DNA from: Marinisporobacter balticus
GTDB taxonomy: Bacteria > Bacillota > Clostridia > Peptostreptococcales > Thermotaleaceae
Assembly (NCBI RefSeq): GCF_004345705.1
Contig: NZ_SLWV01000013.1
Location: 23,616 to 87,615 of the forward strand
Length of the DNA stretch: 64,000 nucleotides
Reading direction: 5' to 3'
The position numbers and the translations under genes are program-made. The notes below the pieces were generated by a model. That model searched no databases. It was given only the letters and a program-made list of their open reading frames with translations, and was not told where the DNA came from. Shown here one piece after another: positions 46,421 through 54,836 of the stretch (positions within the stretch are counted from its first letter, which is position 1; every line of letters starts with the position of its first letter).

Positions 46421-46540
46421 CCAGCATCAATCCTGCATAAACTAATGATCACATTGAGCGCATTATATAAAAACAGATATCTATCAAAGGCAACAAAGAT
46501 CCTTTCGGTAGATAGAACCACTATATATATAAATATGTGA
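46421..46540 (+). pseudogene. Relic of a Fis-type helix-turn-helix
   Basis: A 39-codon frame without a start ends LSALYKNRYLSKATKILSVD, then RTTIYINM. The order, small residues and RTTIY recognition helix match the C-terminal Fis-type HTH of sigma-54-dependent activators (family form GNxSKAAKxLGIxRxTLY). The rest of such a regulator is missing. The rest of 46293-46658 shows nothing else I can name. Confidence 0.4.
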
Positions 46541-46658
46541 TTTTGTAGGAACGGATATGCAATATAAATATTTTATTTAGGAATAAAAGGAAATTATTAA
46601 TAAATGTAGAATAAAAGTAATATGTTTTTAACCACTTGACCACAGAAAGGAGATATCA

Positions 46659-47600
46659 ATGACTATCAACGAAAAAATGAGTAAAAAAGATTTTGTACTT
46701 GCCTTGCTTGTAGTCACGGTTTGGGGAGCTAATTTCACTATAATTAAATTAGGACTTGCTGGCGTACCGTCCATGCTATTAGCTGTTTTACGTTACGTAT
46801 TCACTGCATTTCCAGCTGTTCTTTTTATAAAACGTCCTGCACTGGAGTGGCAATATTGCGTTGCCTATGGATTTGCAGTAGGTGTTGGCCAATTTGCTTG
46901 CTTATTTTATGCTATGAGTATAGGGATGCCAGCAGGTATTGCCTCTGTTGTCCTTCAGTCTCAAGCGCTTTTTACAATTTTATTTGCATCCATATTTTTA
47001 AAAGAAGGACTAAAGAGAAAACAAGTGATAGGCCTTGTGGTGGCTTTACTAGGGCTTTATCTCATAGGCGGAAATACAGGAAGCAGTGGATTGTTTTCGA
47101 TTCCTTTTGGAGCATTTTTATTGACACTTTTAGCTGCTGCTTTTTGGAGTTTTTCCAATATAGTCGTAAAACAGGCTGCAAATCGCACAGCTTCTAGGGG
47201 CGAAAAACTGGATATGCTTAGTCTCATTGTCTGGTCAAGTCTTGTGCCTCCGATTCCTCTTATGATTCTTGCTTTGATGTTTGACACGCCTCAAACATTA
47301 TTGCACGCAATAAGTAATATGAATGGCCTGTCTATTTTCGCTGTTTTTTATCTTGCTTTCTTTGCCACGTTGTTTGGATATGGCACATGGGGCGGATTGC
47401 TTGCAAAACACTCTGCAGGCAGGGTAGCACCACTTTCTTTACTTGTTCCTGTCACTGGACTTTTTACAGCACAAATTGTCCTTGGAGAACAACTTTCAGT
47501 CAATCAGTGGATAGGTGGTCTAGTGGTGATCCTTGGAATTATGATATCCAATTTTGGGCATGTACCAATACAACTCATACTTAAAGCTAAAGGTGAGTGA
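46659..47600 (+). CDS. EamA/DMT-family transporter
   Basis: 313 residues, ten membrane helices in two EamA repeats. KKDFVLALLVVTVWGANFTI and the second-half AKHSAGRVAPLSLLVPVTGL, with GEQLSVNQWIGGLVVILGI, mark the drug/metabolite transporter superfamily, close to the E. coli EamA/YdeD type that exports cysteine-pathway metabolites. Substrate here is unknown. It starts behind AAAGGAG. The stop codon borders directly on an ISL3-type relic. Confidence 0.88.
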   Translation: MTINEKMSKKDFVLALLVVTVWGANFTIIKLGLAGVPSMLLAVLRYVFTAFPAVLFIKRPALEWQYCVAYGFAVGVGQFACLFYAMSIGMPAGIASVVLQSQALFTILFASIFLKEGLKRKQVIGLVVALLGLYLIGGNTGSSGLFSIPFGAFLLTLLAAAFWSFSNIVVKQAANRTASRGEKLDMLSLIVWSSLVPPIPLMILALMFDTPQTLLHAISNMNGLSIFAVFYLAFFATLFGYGTWGGLLAKHSAGRVAPLSLLVPVTGLFTAQIVLGEQLSVNQWIGGLVVILGIMISNFGHVPIQLILKAKGE

Positions 47601-47781
47601 TCCTTATACTATTAATACCTTCTAGCATGTCATTTGTAATTCTAGTTGATATATATCTAACAATTCCATTCCAGTGATTTTTAATGAAATATGTGGCATC
47701 TATCATAGACTATAATCTACTATGCGTAGCCCAATAAAACCATTTGTTGAGATATGATATAGCTGCATCTATATCAGTATC
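47601..47781 (-). pseudogene. ISL3-family transposase C-terminal relic
   Basis: Read on the minus strand the frame gives AAISYLNKWFYWATHSRL, a stop, then FIKNHWNGIVRY and ITNDMLEGINS. The FYWATHSR, IKxHWxGI and ITNxxLEGxNS series is characteristic of the end of ISL3 transposases. One in-frame stop and loss of everything upstream and of the last codons show it is dead. It abuts the end of the EamA gene. Confidence 0.7.
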
Positions 47782-47790
47782 AAGTTATCT

Positions 47791-48576
47791 TTAAGGCAAT
47801 TTCACTTCAATGAATCTCATAGCAGACTCCTTATTTCCTCTAAGAATCAATTTACCTTGATCTATAAGTTTTCTCAACCTATAATCAATGAAAGTGTCTC
47901 CTACTGGGTATTTTGATTTCCCCATAGTCCCACCAATCACCCTAGGTGCTTTCAAATATGACTTTTTGGCATTTTCTAAAATCAATTCATCGTAAAATTC
48001 TTCTTCTTTAGATGCCACCCTATCATCTTCTAGAATTCTGACCATTTTGTTCTCATTTATTAATCTTTTTAACTCTTTCACACAATAAATTTTTTCTTCA
48101 TCAGTGATTGGTCTTATTTGGCTGGTTAAATTTAAAATATGCTCTGGTTCACATTGTCCTGTTAATGATATATGTATATTCTTATGTTCTTCTAATTCAC
48201 ACAAACTTACTTTAAATATACTATTTTCTCTAAATTTATAACATAATTGATAAAATAATATAACTTCTATACTATTAGGACCACACCAAACAACTATTTT
48301 ATCTTTGTTATTAATCTGATTTAATTTTTCAATCATAGCGCTATACAACTCTTGCAATTCTTCCCAATCATCTAATGCTCCCGTTATCTTAAGCGTATCC
48401 ATTAACCACCTTTTTCTTTGATCATAAACTTCTCTACCTAGATAACAAATGGGGCCTACTGAAAAATCATCTGGTATACCAATAACTTGACCATACCATT
48501 CTGAATTATCTTTTTTTATAGAATATTTAAGAAGTCCTTCAGCAGATAATCCCGCAACTATATGATGGATTTTCAT
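47791..48576 (-). CDS. DUF1835 / DUF3658 domain protein
   Basis: 261 residues. The N-terminal part (MKIHHIVAGLSAEGLLKYSI to VVWCGPNSIEVILFYQLCY, about 1-130) fits DUF1835; the C-terminal part (RVIGGTMGKSKYPVGDTFID, RLRKLIDQGKLILRG) fits DUF3658. Such proteins are common in firmicutes and have no established function. It is followed at a distance by a GNAT gene on the same strand; a link between them is not shown. Confidence 0.78.
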   Translation of the reverse strand: MKIHHIVAGLSAEGLLKYSIKKDNSEWYGQVIGIPDDFSVGPICYLGREVYDQRKRWLMDTLKITGALDDWEELQELYSAMIEKLNQINNKDKIVVWCGPNSIEVILFYQLCYKFRENSIFKVSLCELEEHKNIHISLTGQCEPEHILNLTSQIRPITDEEKIYCVKELKRLINENKMVRILEDDRVASKEEEFYDELILENAKKSYLKAPRVIGGTMGKSKYPVGDTFIDYRLRKLIDQGKLILRGNKESAMRFIEVKLP

Positions 48577-48665
48577 AATATCGCCTACAATCCTTTTGTA
48601 TTTTAAATCAAGTTAGCAACCCTTGCGTGATTGCATTGTATTATCTGTCATTTAGAAATGATTCT

Positions 48666-49178
48666 TTAATTGCTCCTTTGATCTATGCCCACAACTTTAC
48701 TTCTACGCTCTAAGAAAACAATATCTCTCCAACCACCTCTGTTAGATTTTCCAAATTTTTCTCTTATACCTATCACTCTAAAACCACATTTTTTATGTAA
48801 TGCTAAACTTGCATGATTCTCAACAAATATGCCTGATTGCAATGTCCAGAATCCATTTGTTTCTGAGCATTCTATTAATTTAGATAATAAATTTTCTCCT
48901 ATTCTATTCCCTCTATATTGTTCTTTGATGTATATGCTTACTTCCGCTACGCCACTATACACACAACGACTACTCACTGGACTTAATGCTATCCATCCAA
49001 GTATCTTATTCTCTTGCCTTGCAACCAATCTACATTTTGAAATATGCCCTTTATCCCAGTCTTCCCAAGTAGGTATTTCAGTTTGAAATGTAGCATTGCC
49101 TGTTTCAATTCCTTCCTTATATATTGAACCTACTTGTATCCAATCCTCTTTCTTCATTTCATCAATGCTATATTCCAT
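48666..49178 (-). CDS. GNAT-family N-acetyltransferase, PAT-like
   Basis: 170 residues from the ATG at 49178 behind GGAGGG. GIETGNATFQTEIPTWEDWD, VARQENKILGWIALSPVSSR, VYSGVAEVSIYI, the acetyl-CoA loop QYRGNRIGENLL and HKKCGFRVIGIREKFGK..GGWRDIVFLER match the phosphinothricin/L-amino acid acetyltransferase group (including ArsN1-like enzymes). It probably acetylates the amino group of an amino acid analogue. No arsenic genes are adjacent, so the substrate is open. Confidence 0.85.
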   Translation of the reverse strand: MEYSIDEMKKEDWIQVGSIYKEGIETGNATFQTEIPTWEDWDKGHISKCRLVARQENKILGWIALSPVSSRCVYSGVAEVSIYIKEQYRGNRIGENLLSKLIECSETNGFWTLQSGIFVENHASLALHKKCGFRVIGIREKFGKSNRGGWRDIVFLERRSKVVGIDQRSN

Positions 49179-49217
49179 AAAATCCCTCCATTTATCATAA
49201 ATCATCTTAATTCAATC

Positions 49218-49583
49218 CTAACTATTCTCTTCCATAATGTCTTTTATGACTTTTTTACTTAATTTTCCCAATATCAATTCATAGGACATATCGATCATTT
49301 GTTTTAAAACATCATCAGGCACATCCCCATCTAAATACACCGAATTCCAGTGCTCTTTATTCATGTAATATCCCGCAACTATATGCTGATATTGTTCTCT
49401 CAAAGATTGTCCAAATAGCGGATCACATTTTAATGTAATGATGGCTTTTTTCTCTTTATCTCCTCCTTGCATAGCAAACATTTTTCCTCCTATAAGGTAT
49501 CTTATTGCATCCCATTCTACCTTAAAGTCTTTTACTGTTCCTTTTTTACAAAGGCAGTATTCATCAATCCATTCATATTTCAT
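49218..49583 (-). CDS. MmcQ/YjbR-family protein
   Basis: 121 residues with the YjbR core: KMFAMQGGDKEKKAIITLKCDP, YMNKEHWNSVYLDGDVPDD and DMSYELILGKLSKK. The fold is double-stranded-DNA-binding-like (cyt c3-like), but the function is not known. The ATG follows AGGGGGA. It lies 39 bases upstream of the GNAT gene in the same direction, so the two are probably cotranscribed. Confidence 0.85.
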   Translation of the reverse strand: MKYEWIDEYCLCKKGTVKDFKVEWDAIRYLIGGKMFAMQGGDKEKKAIITLKCDPLFGQSLREQYQHIVAGYYMNKEHWNSVYLDGDVPDDVLKQMIDMSYELILGKLSKKVIKDIMEENS

Positions 49584-49704
49584 AAAAATCCCCCTAAATT
49601 TTTATTATTTCGACGCCATTCAATGCGCTAAAATAAAGTTTCTATATTCTTATGACTCTACAGTGTAAATAATTTATATCCATTTATATATTATACTTCA
49701 ATAA

Positions 49705-49884
49705 ACAGCCGTAGGGAATATAGGTAAGCTATTTTGTGTACCTTTATCTTTAAGACTTCACGATGGCGTTAAATCTATTCGTCAGTGGAATGATTCTGAT
49801 GAAGTGCACAAATCTCATATTGTTGAAATGATAGCTGATAGCTTTCATACTGCTAAAATTATGGGTAAATCCTTTGTTTCATGA
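49705..49884 (+). pseudogene. DDE transposase fragment
   Basis: A 59-codon frame without start reads GNIGKLFCVPLSLRLHDGVK and SHIVEMIADSFHTAKIMGKS, the middle of a DDE transposase. VPLSLRLHDGV and KSHIVEMI are typical of the region around the first and second catalytic acids. Both ends are gone. I cannot assign the IS family with confidence. Confidence 0.6.
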
Positions 49885-50063
49885 GGAGTTGAAAGCTTCT
49901 TAATCAAAGAAAAGTTTTGACTGTTCAGTATATTAGTAGAATTTAAAGAATGTGTTACTTTATTGTTAAAGTATTCTTCTAATATTTTATAAAATTCATA
50001 TTCTCCAAATATTCCTCTTGCTTTTATTTCTTGTTGAGGTACTTCTAAAATAGCTAAAATTAA

Positions 50064-50092
50064 TTGACCAACTATTATACTTGTGCTATTAT
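50064..50092 (+). promoter_or_regulatory. Promoter of padR
   Basis: TTGACC, a 17-base spacer and TATTAT. The -10 box lies inside the operator palindrome, which fits autorepression. Confidence 0.65.
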
Positions 50093-50105
50093 ACAAGTAT
50101 AATAG
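50072..50105 (+). promoter_or_regulatory. PadR operator, perfect 13-bp inverted repeat
   Basis: CTATTATACTTGT and ACAAGTATAATAG are exact complements separated by 8 bases. It lies 17 bases before the padR start and covers the -10 box. PadR-family regulators bind spaced palindromes of this kind (ATGT-N8-ACAT in PadR itself), here in the form TTGT-N8-ACAA. Confidence 0.75.
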
Positions 50106-50122
50106 TGTGAGGAGTTGAAATT

Positions 50123-50689
50123 ATGTCTTTATCATTTGCCTTATTAGGATTATTAAATTATTCACCCATGGCTGGATATGACTTGAAAAAAGTATTTGAC
50201 GAGTCCATAATTTTTTTTTGGGCAGCCCATACAAGTCAAATATATAGGGAATTAAAAAACTTAGAGCAAAAAGGATGTGTAATTTCAGAAATAGCATCTA
50301 GCTACAAAGGACCGGATAGAAGAATTTATAGTATTACAGATTTGGGATTATCTAAATTTAAAGAATGGATTAATGATGTGCCTGATCAAATAAATAATGA
50401 CACTAGAGATGAATTTTTAATAAGAGTGTTTTTTTCATCGCATTTAGGCATTGATGATTTATACTTTGAAATGCAAAAAAGGCTTAGAGAGTATAAAAAA
50501 TATTATGAAAACCTTAGTAGTATTGAAAATAGAATGAAAGAATATTCAAATATGGTTGGTGGAGAGGATATTCACTATTGGAAAATATGTTTAAGAAGAG
50601 GCTATTATGAAGCAAAAGCAAATATTCTTTGGGCTGAAGAAACAATACAATATCTTGAAAAATTAAAGGAGAATAAGAAAAATGATTAA
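50123..50689 (+). CDS. PadR-family transcriptional regulator
   Basis: 188 residues. The winged helix at residues 1-90 shows LLGLLNYSPMAGYDLKKVFD, then SQIYRELKNLEQKGCVISE and RRIYSITDLGLSKFKEWI. About 95-185 is the helical C-terminal dimer domain, making it the Vir/AphA-like long subtype. It probably represses itself and the next gene through the palindrome upstream, with release by a small molecule. It overlaps the flavodoxin fusion gene by 8 bases, so the two are one transcript. Confidence 0.9.
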   Translation: MSLSFALLGLLNYSPMAGYDLKKVFDESIIFFWAAHTSQIYRELKNLEQKGCVISEIASSYKGPDRRIYSITDLGLSKFKEWINDVPDQINNDTRDEFLIRVFFSSHLGIDDLYFEMQKRLREYKKYYENLSSIENRMKEYSNMVGGEDIHYWKICLRRGYYEAKANILWAEETIQYLEKLKENKKND

Positions 50690-52391
50690 GATATTAGTTT
50701 TAAATGGAAGTCCACGAGGAAAAAATGGAAACACTCAAATATTAGTAGATTCTTTTTTAAGAGGTATATCAAGTGGTGAAAAAAATATAGAAATCAAATC
50801 TCTATTTTTAGAAAAACTAAATATAAATGACTGCAGAGGTTGTTTCAATTGTTGGAGCAAAACTCCTGGGAAATGTATATTTGAAGACGATATGAGCAAT
50901 ATTTTAAAAGATTATATAGAAGCAGATATAATAATATATGCAACACCTTTATATTATTACGGAATGACATCTATTTTAAAAAAAATTATAGATAGGCTGC
51001 TTCCTTTAAATAAACCATATATGGTAAAAAAAGAAAACGGTTATACACATCCTCCAAGATACAAAGAAAAAAATCATAAGCATATATTAATTTCAACCTG
51101 CGGATTTCCGGAGAGACATCATTTTGATAATATGATAGAACATTTTAATATAATAGCAGGAAAATTAGACGAAGCTATTGTTTGTACCGAAGGAGAACTT
51201 CTTCGAATAAATGAATTAAAAGATATCTGTAAGGATTATATAGATTCTGTAGAAAAATGTGGATTTGAATTTATATCACAAGGATATATAAGTAAAAGCA
51301 CACATGATGAGCTTAAAAAAGATTTTGTTGATGTAAAAACATTCGTAGACATGGCAAATATGTCTTGGAATGCCCCAGGAGAAGAAGCACCTTCTATAGA
51401 TGACGTTCATGAAAAATATATAAAAGAGAATATTAATAGTTATGAAAAAAATGTGAAACAAAAAAATAATGAAAATAAAATGTCGCATTATATTAAGGGA
51501 ATGGCATCTACTTTTAATCCGAATGCTTCTAAAGATATAAAAAGCATACTGCAAATTCAATTTACAGATTTAGGAGAATGTTATTATTTTAAAATAGAAA
51601 ATCGAAAATGTGATTTCCATGAAGGGAAATCTCAAAATCCAAGTACTATAATAAAAACTCCTTCTCAAGTTTGGATTGATATCGCAGAAGGAAAATTGCA
51701 GGGGCCTAAGGCTCTTATGGATGGTCTTTATACTGTTCAAGGAGATTTTAGTATTATGATGAAAATGTCAGAGATATTTTCATTAGATGAAGAAAAAAGT
51801 GAAGATAAAAATCAGATTGACAAAGGATTTTTAAGTTGTATACCTCCAATAGCTTGGCTTAGTATAATTTCTTTTGTGCCATGGTATATTTTTTGGTTTA
51901 CAAGTGATACTAGTCCAGATATTTCATCATATATTCCTTTAATGATAAGTTTATTAATATTTACTTACAGAAAATCCTATATTGAAATAACATCATTTGA
52001 TATTGGAAATATATTATTTTTTGCAGCCATGTCATTTTGGCAGTTGTTTGATAAATTAAGCTATATTGAATATGCTAATACTATTGGATCAATAGGAATA
52101 GGAGCAATATGGTGTTCTAGTCTTATAAGCACTCCAATTACTACATATTATTCTAAACATGGATATTCTAAAAGCATTACTGAAAGTGATTTGTTTAGAA
52201 AGGTAAATGAAATATTAACAGTATTTTGGGTTCTTGTATATTTATTTCAAACTACTGCAAGAATAGTAGTTCCAGAAGATATGGCTATTTTAAAAAATGT
52301 ATTGGCATATGGAATTTTAATAATTGCAGGTTTGTTTACTGCTAAATTTCCAGATAAATATGTAGCAAAGTTAGCTTCAGGCAAAAATTAG
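50682..52391 (+). CDS. Flavodoxin-like reductase / SCP2-like / membrane fusion protein
   Basis: 569 residues in three parts. About 1-190: an NAD(P)H-dependent FMN reductase fold with LVLNGSPRGKNGNTQILVDS, CRGCFNCWSKTPGKCIFEDD and YATPLYYYGMTSILKKIIDR. About 285-378: an SCP2-like sterol carrier domain, with the IQFTDLGECYYFKI and KTPSQVWIDIAEGKLQGPKAL pattern. About 381-560: five or six membrane helices. A charged linker (190-280) joins the first two. A membrane-anchored flavoprotein acting on a hydrophobic substrate is a fair inference. Gene pairing with PadR suggests inducible detoxification. AAAGGAGA precedes the ATG. Codon use is more AT-rich than that of housekeeping neighbours. Confidence 0.82.
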   Translation: MIKILVLNGSPRGKNGNTQILVDSFLRGISSGEKNIEIKSLFLEKLNINDCRGCFNCWSKTPGKCIFEDDMSNILKDYIEADIIIYATPLYYYGMTSILKKIIDRLLPLNKPYMVKKENGYTHPPRYKEKNHKHILISTCGFPERHHFDNMIEHFNIIAGKLDEAIVCTEGELLRINELKDICKDYIDSVEKCGFEFISQGYISKSTHDELKKDFVDVKTFVDMANMSWNAPGEEAPSIDDVHEKYIKENINSYEKNVKQKNNENKMSHYIKGMASTFNPNASKDIKSILQIQFTDLGECYYFKIENRKCDFHEGKSQNPSTIIKTPSQVWIDIAEGKLQGPKALMDGLYTVQGDFSIMMKMSEIFSLDEEKSEDKNQIDKGFLSCIPPIAWLSIISFVPWYIFWFTSDTSPDISSYIPLMISLLIFTYRKSYIEITSFDIGNILFFAAMSFWQLFDKLSYIEYANTIGSIGIGAIWCSSLISTPITTYYSKHGYSKSITESDLFRKVNEILTVFWVLVYLFQTTARIVVPEDMAILKNVLAYGILIIAGLFTAKFPDKYVAKLASGKN

Positions 52392-52413
52392 GGATAACGC
52401 CCATGACCACCAA

Positions 52414-53640
52414 CTACTTTGAAAGTTTACTAAAGGTTGGAATTATTACTTTAATTCCTTGTATACTTCGATTAACGATAGCTTTGATATTTCCAACTTT
52501 CTCTATAATTGTCTTCATTCCTGCATTTTTAAGAGCTGAATCTTTAAACAAAATATTTTTAGCAGTGGTAATAAAATTATGTGCTATAAATACAATTCAA
52601 AGAAAAGTATAGATTCCATAGAATTTTCTTGTCCTCAAATTTTTTCTGCCATAGACATTCTTAGCCATTTTAAAAAAGGCTTCGATTGTTTGTCGCTGAT
52701 TGTAAAAATGAAATAACTCTACTGCGGACATCTTTTCTATTGATATATTTGTAATTAAATGAGTATATACTAATTAACCATGCTTGGTTAGAATCTGTAC
52801 TAATATAATTCTTAATCCATCTTTTGTAGGAAACTCATAGACCCATACTCCTTCAGCTGCTTGAGTGTAATTCTCATAAGGGATATCTTTAGCAAGTTTA
52901 GCAGATTAACGAGTAGAATAGCCTTTTGTGACAAATAGAAGATTTTTAATATTTTTTAATTTTTCAATGCTATGCATAGAACCATAACCACTATCCGTGC
53001 GAATGATGAGTTTTCTATTGTTAAGCTGTTCTTTAAACTTTGATATAGTAGCATAAAGTAAATCATCTATTCGATCTTGACAATGTGTATTGCCAGGATC
53101 TAAATGTAATGATATGGTTTCAGAATGATTTCCTGCAAAGGCAGCAGAAACTTGATATCCTAATTGGTTTTTCTTCTTTGTAAAATAACCTTTGCTAGAA
53201 AATTCATAAGTTTTTCCATTTGCAATGAGACCTGTTTGATCAAAATCTACAACCGTTTCTTCATCAGAAGAAAGACTATCGCTATGTCTCATGAAAATTT
53301 CATGATGAAATTTCTGTAATTGAACTATACTCTTTTCTTCAGTTCGTTTTAGAAAACGATTAATTTGAGATTGGTTAGGAAACCTTTCCATCTCAAGAAT
53401 GTTTGCAGCTAGAGCCTCAGGATGAAGTTTTTCATTGATATCATTTGTAGATTCACAGCCTACAGCTATAGAAGAAACAATTGTCATTAATTTTGGGTAA
53501 ATCGAGTAGCTTTTTTTAATCATCGGAATATAAAATTCCTCAAATGATTTAAAATACTCAGTTTCTTGAGCAAACTTAAGTAAAGCTAGCAACCATGCTG
53601 ACGCAGTTTCTTCCTTGCATTTACTCTGATGAAATGTTAT
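52414..53640 (-). pseudogene. IS1380-like DDE transposase, decayed
   Basis: The frame runs from LTNKITFHQSKCKEETASAW through VDFDQTGLIANGKTYEFSSK and IIRTDSGYGSMHSIEKLKNI to FYNQRQTIEAFFKMAKNVYG and ends at TFSKLSK. It keeps one reading frame over about 1.2 kb but holds three in-frame stops (52906, near 52775 and near 52605). The catalytic acids DFD, RTDSG and the late E seem present. IS1380/DDE group 1 is my best family match. Start codon unclear, so the copy is inactive. Confidence 0.75.
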
Positions 53641-53649
53641 CTTATTCGT

Positions 53650-53718
53650 AAGGTAATACCACCTTTCGTTAGAGTTTGTAGAAAAACACTACTTCGATAA
53701 GGGATATGGTATTACCTT
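53650..53718. repeat. Long inverted repeat at the IS1380-like right end
   Basis: AAGGTAATACCA and TGGTATTACCTT are exact complements 45 bases apart, directly upstream of the transposase reading frame. It may be the leader hairpin or a partial end of the element. The left end (from 52392) shows no matching terminal repeat. Confidence 0.55.
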
Positions 53719-53826
53719 TAGTTATTTTTTGCTTAAAATACCAAAGAATAATTATCCAAAAGAATAGACTATTTTTGTACAAAACTTACGTAACTAAGAA
53801 GAAAAAATATGAGATATAAACTTTAA

Positions 53827-53855
53827 TTGAAAATTTATAGATTATATGGTACAAT
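53827..53855 (+). promoter_or_regulatory. Promoter of the ribB leader
   Basis: TTGAAA, a 17-base spacer and TACAAT, each with one mismatch to consensus, end 17 bases before the FMN riboswitch. Confidence 0.65.
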
Positions 53856-53871
53856 ATGTATATTATTGTAC

Positions 53872-54006
53872 TCAGGGCGGGGTGAAAGTCCCCACCGGCG
53901 GTGATTTTGCTATTTGCAAATAAGCCCGCGAGCACTTGTTCTATTGAGCAAGGTTAGTTGATTTGGTGTGAATCCAAAGCCGACGGTAATAGTCCGGATG
54001 GGAGAG
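53872..54006 (+). promoter_or_regulatory. FMN riboswitch (RFN element)
   Basis: The conserved blocks are all present in order: AGGGCGGGGTGAAAGTCCCC, ACCGGCGG, AAGCCCGCGAG, GATTTGGTGTGAATCCAAAG, CCGACGGT and AGTCCGGATGGGAGA. FMN binding should favour the terminator just downstream and lower ribB expression. Confidence 0.96.
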
Positions 54007-54024
54007 GCGAAATGAATCTTTTAC

Positions 54025-54067
54025 TTAGATAGTAGATATTTTATCTACTTTTATCTAACTATTTTTT
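54025..54067 (+). terminator. Riboswitch expression-platform terminator
   Basis: TTAGATAGTAGATA and TATCTACTTTTATCTAA pair and are followed by CTATTTTTT. It lies between the FMN aptamer and ribB, as expected for transcriptional control. Confidence 0.8.
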
Positions 54068-54130
54068 GGTGCACTTCTATCTCTCATCATAATTCCTGAT
54101 AAAAATTATATTTTTGAAAGGAGTTTTATG

Positions 54131-54784
54131 ATGAAAAAATCATTATTATCTCAATTTGGTAAACCTGTTGAACGTATTGAGCAAGCATTAGCGGATTTAA
54201 AAAAAGGAAAAGGGGTACTTCTTGTTGATGATGAAGACCGCGAAAATGAGGGTGATCTTATTTTCCCTGCAGAAACTATCACAGAATCTCAAATGGCAAT
54301 GTTAATTAGAGAGTGTAGTGGTATTGTATGTCTTTGTCTCACACAGGAAAAGATAAATCAATTAGACTTACCTCAAATGGTAACGAATAACACATGCAAA
54401 TATGAAACAGCATTTACTGTCTCAATTGAAGCACGTGAAGGCGTAACAACTGGAGTTTCTGCTGCTGATCGTGTTACTACAATTCATACTGCTGTAAAAG
54501 AAGGATGTAAACCTGAAGATATTTGTAGTCCTGGTCACGTTTTCCCTCTTTGTGCACGCGCAAATGGTGTTTTAACTAGACGTGGTCATACTGAAGGAAC
54601 TGTTGATTTAATGTCTCTTGCAGGATATAAGCCAGCAGGAATCCTTTGCGAATTAACCAATCCTGATGGAACTATGGCTAGATTACCTGAAATTATTACT
54701 TTTGCTAATAAGCATAATATGACTGTGCTTACCATTGAGGATATTGTTCAATATAAAACACAATTACTTGATAACACATTGTAA
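54131..54784 (+). CDS. ribB: 3,4-dihydroxy-2-butanone 4-phosphate synthase, E. coli-like
   Basis: 217 residues from the second of two tandem ATG codons, 7 bases after AAAGGAG. LLVDDEDRENEGDLIFPAET, ESQMAMLIRECSGIVCLCLT, SAADRVTTI, GHVFPLCARANG and RRGHTEGTVDLMSLAGYKPA are present. It converts ribulose 5-phosphate to the four-carbon precursor of riboflavin. The protein is single-domain and aligns end to end with enterobacterial RibB, down to LSQFGKPVERIEQAL at the start and EFANKHNM-like end. Clostridia more often carry the fused RibBA form. Transfer is possible; the riboswitch shows native-style control. Confidence 0.93.
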   Translation: MKKSLLSQFGKPVERIEQALADLKKGKGVLLVDDEDRENEGDLIFPAETITESQMAMLIRECSGIVCLCLTQEKINQLDLPQMVTNNTCKYETAFTVSIEAREGVTTGVSAADRVTTIHTAVKEGCKPEDICSPGHVFPLCARANGVLTRRGHTEGTVDLMSLAGYKPAGILCELTNPDGTMARLPEIITFANKHNMTVLTIEDIVQYKTQLLDNTL

Positions 54785-54836
54785 TGTAAAAGCTAAAGTT
54801 ATATTAATATATAGAAACAAATAGTTATATGTTTTA

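Noticed and set aside
46300..46450. Minus-strand segments LENKKIFLGEKNNGRVGGIF and LEEKIRLKVEDVEIGYHKI split by TAG
   Set aside because: Protein-like but without a recognisable family, and the plus strand carries a better HTH relic in part of the region.
49845..50096. Minus-strand frame of 83 codons (MYNSTSIIVGQLILAILEVP)
   Set aside because: Its start lies inside the PadR operator, there is no ribosome site and no family resemblance. It also overlaps the transposase fragment.
52403..52612. Plus-strand frame of 69 codons with hydrophobic composition
   Set aside because: It is the antisense of the C-terminal part of the IS1380-like transposase.
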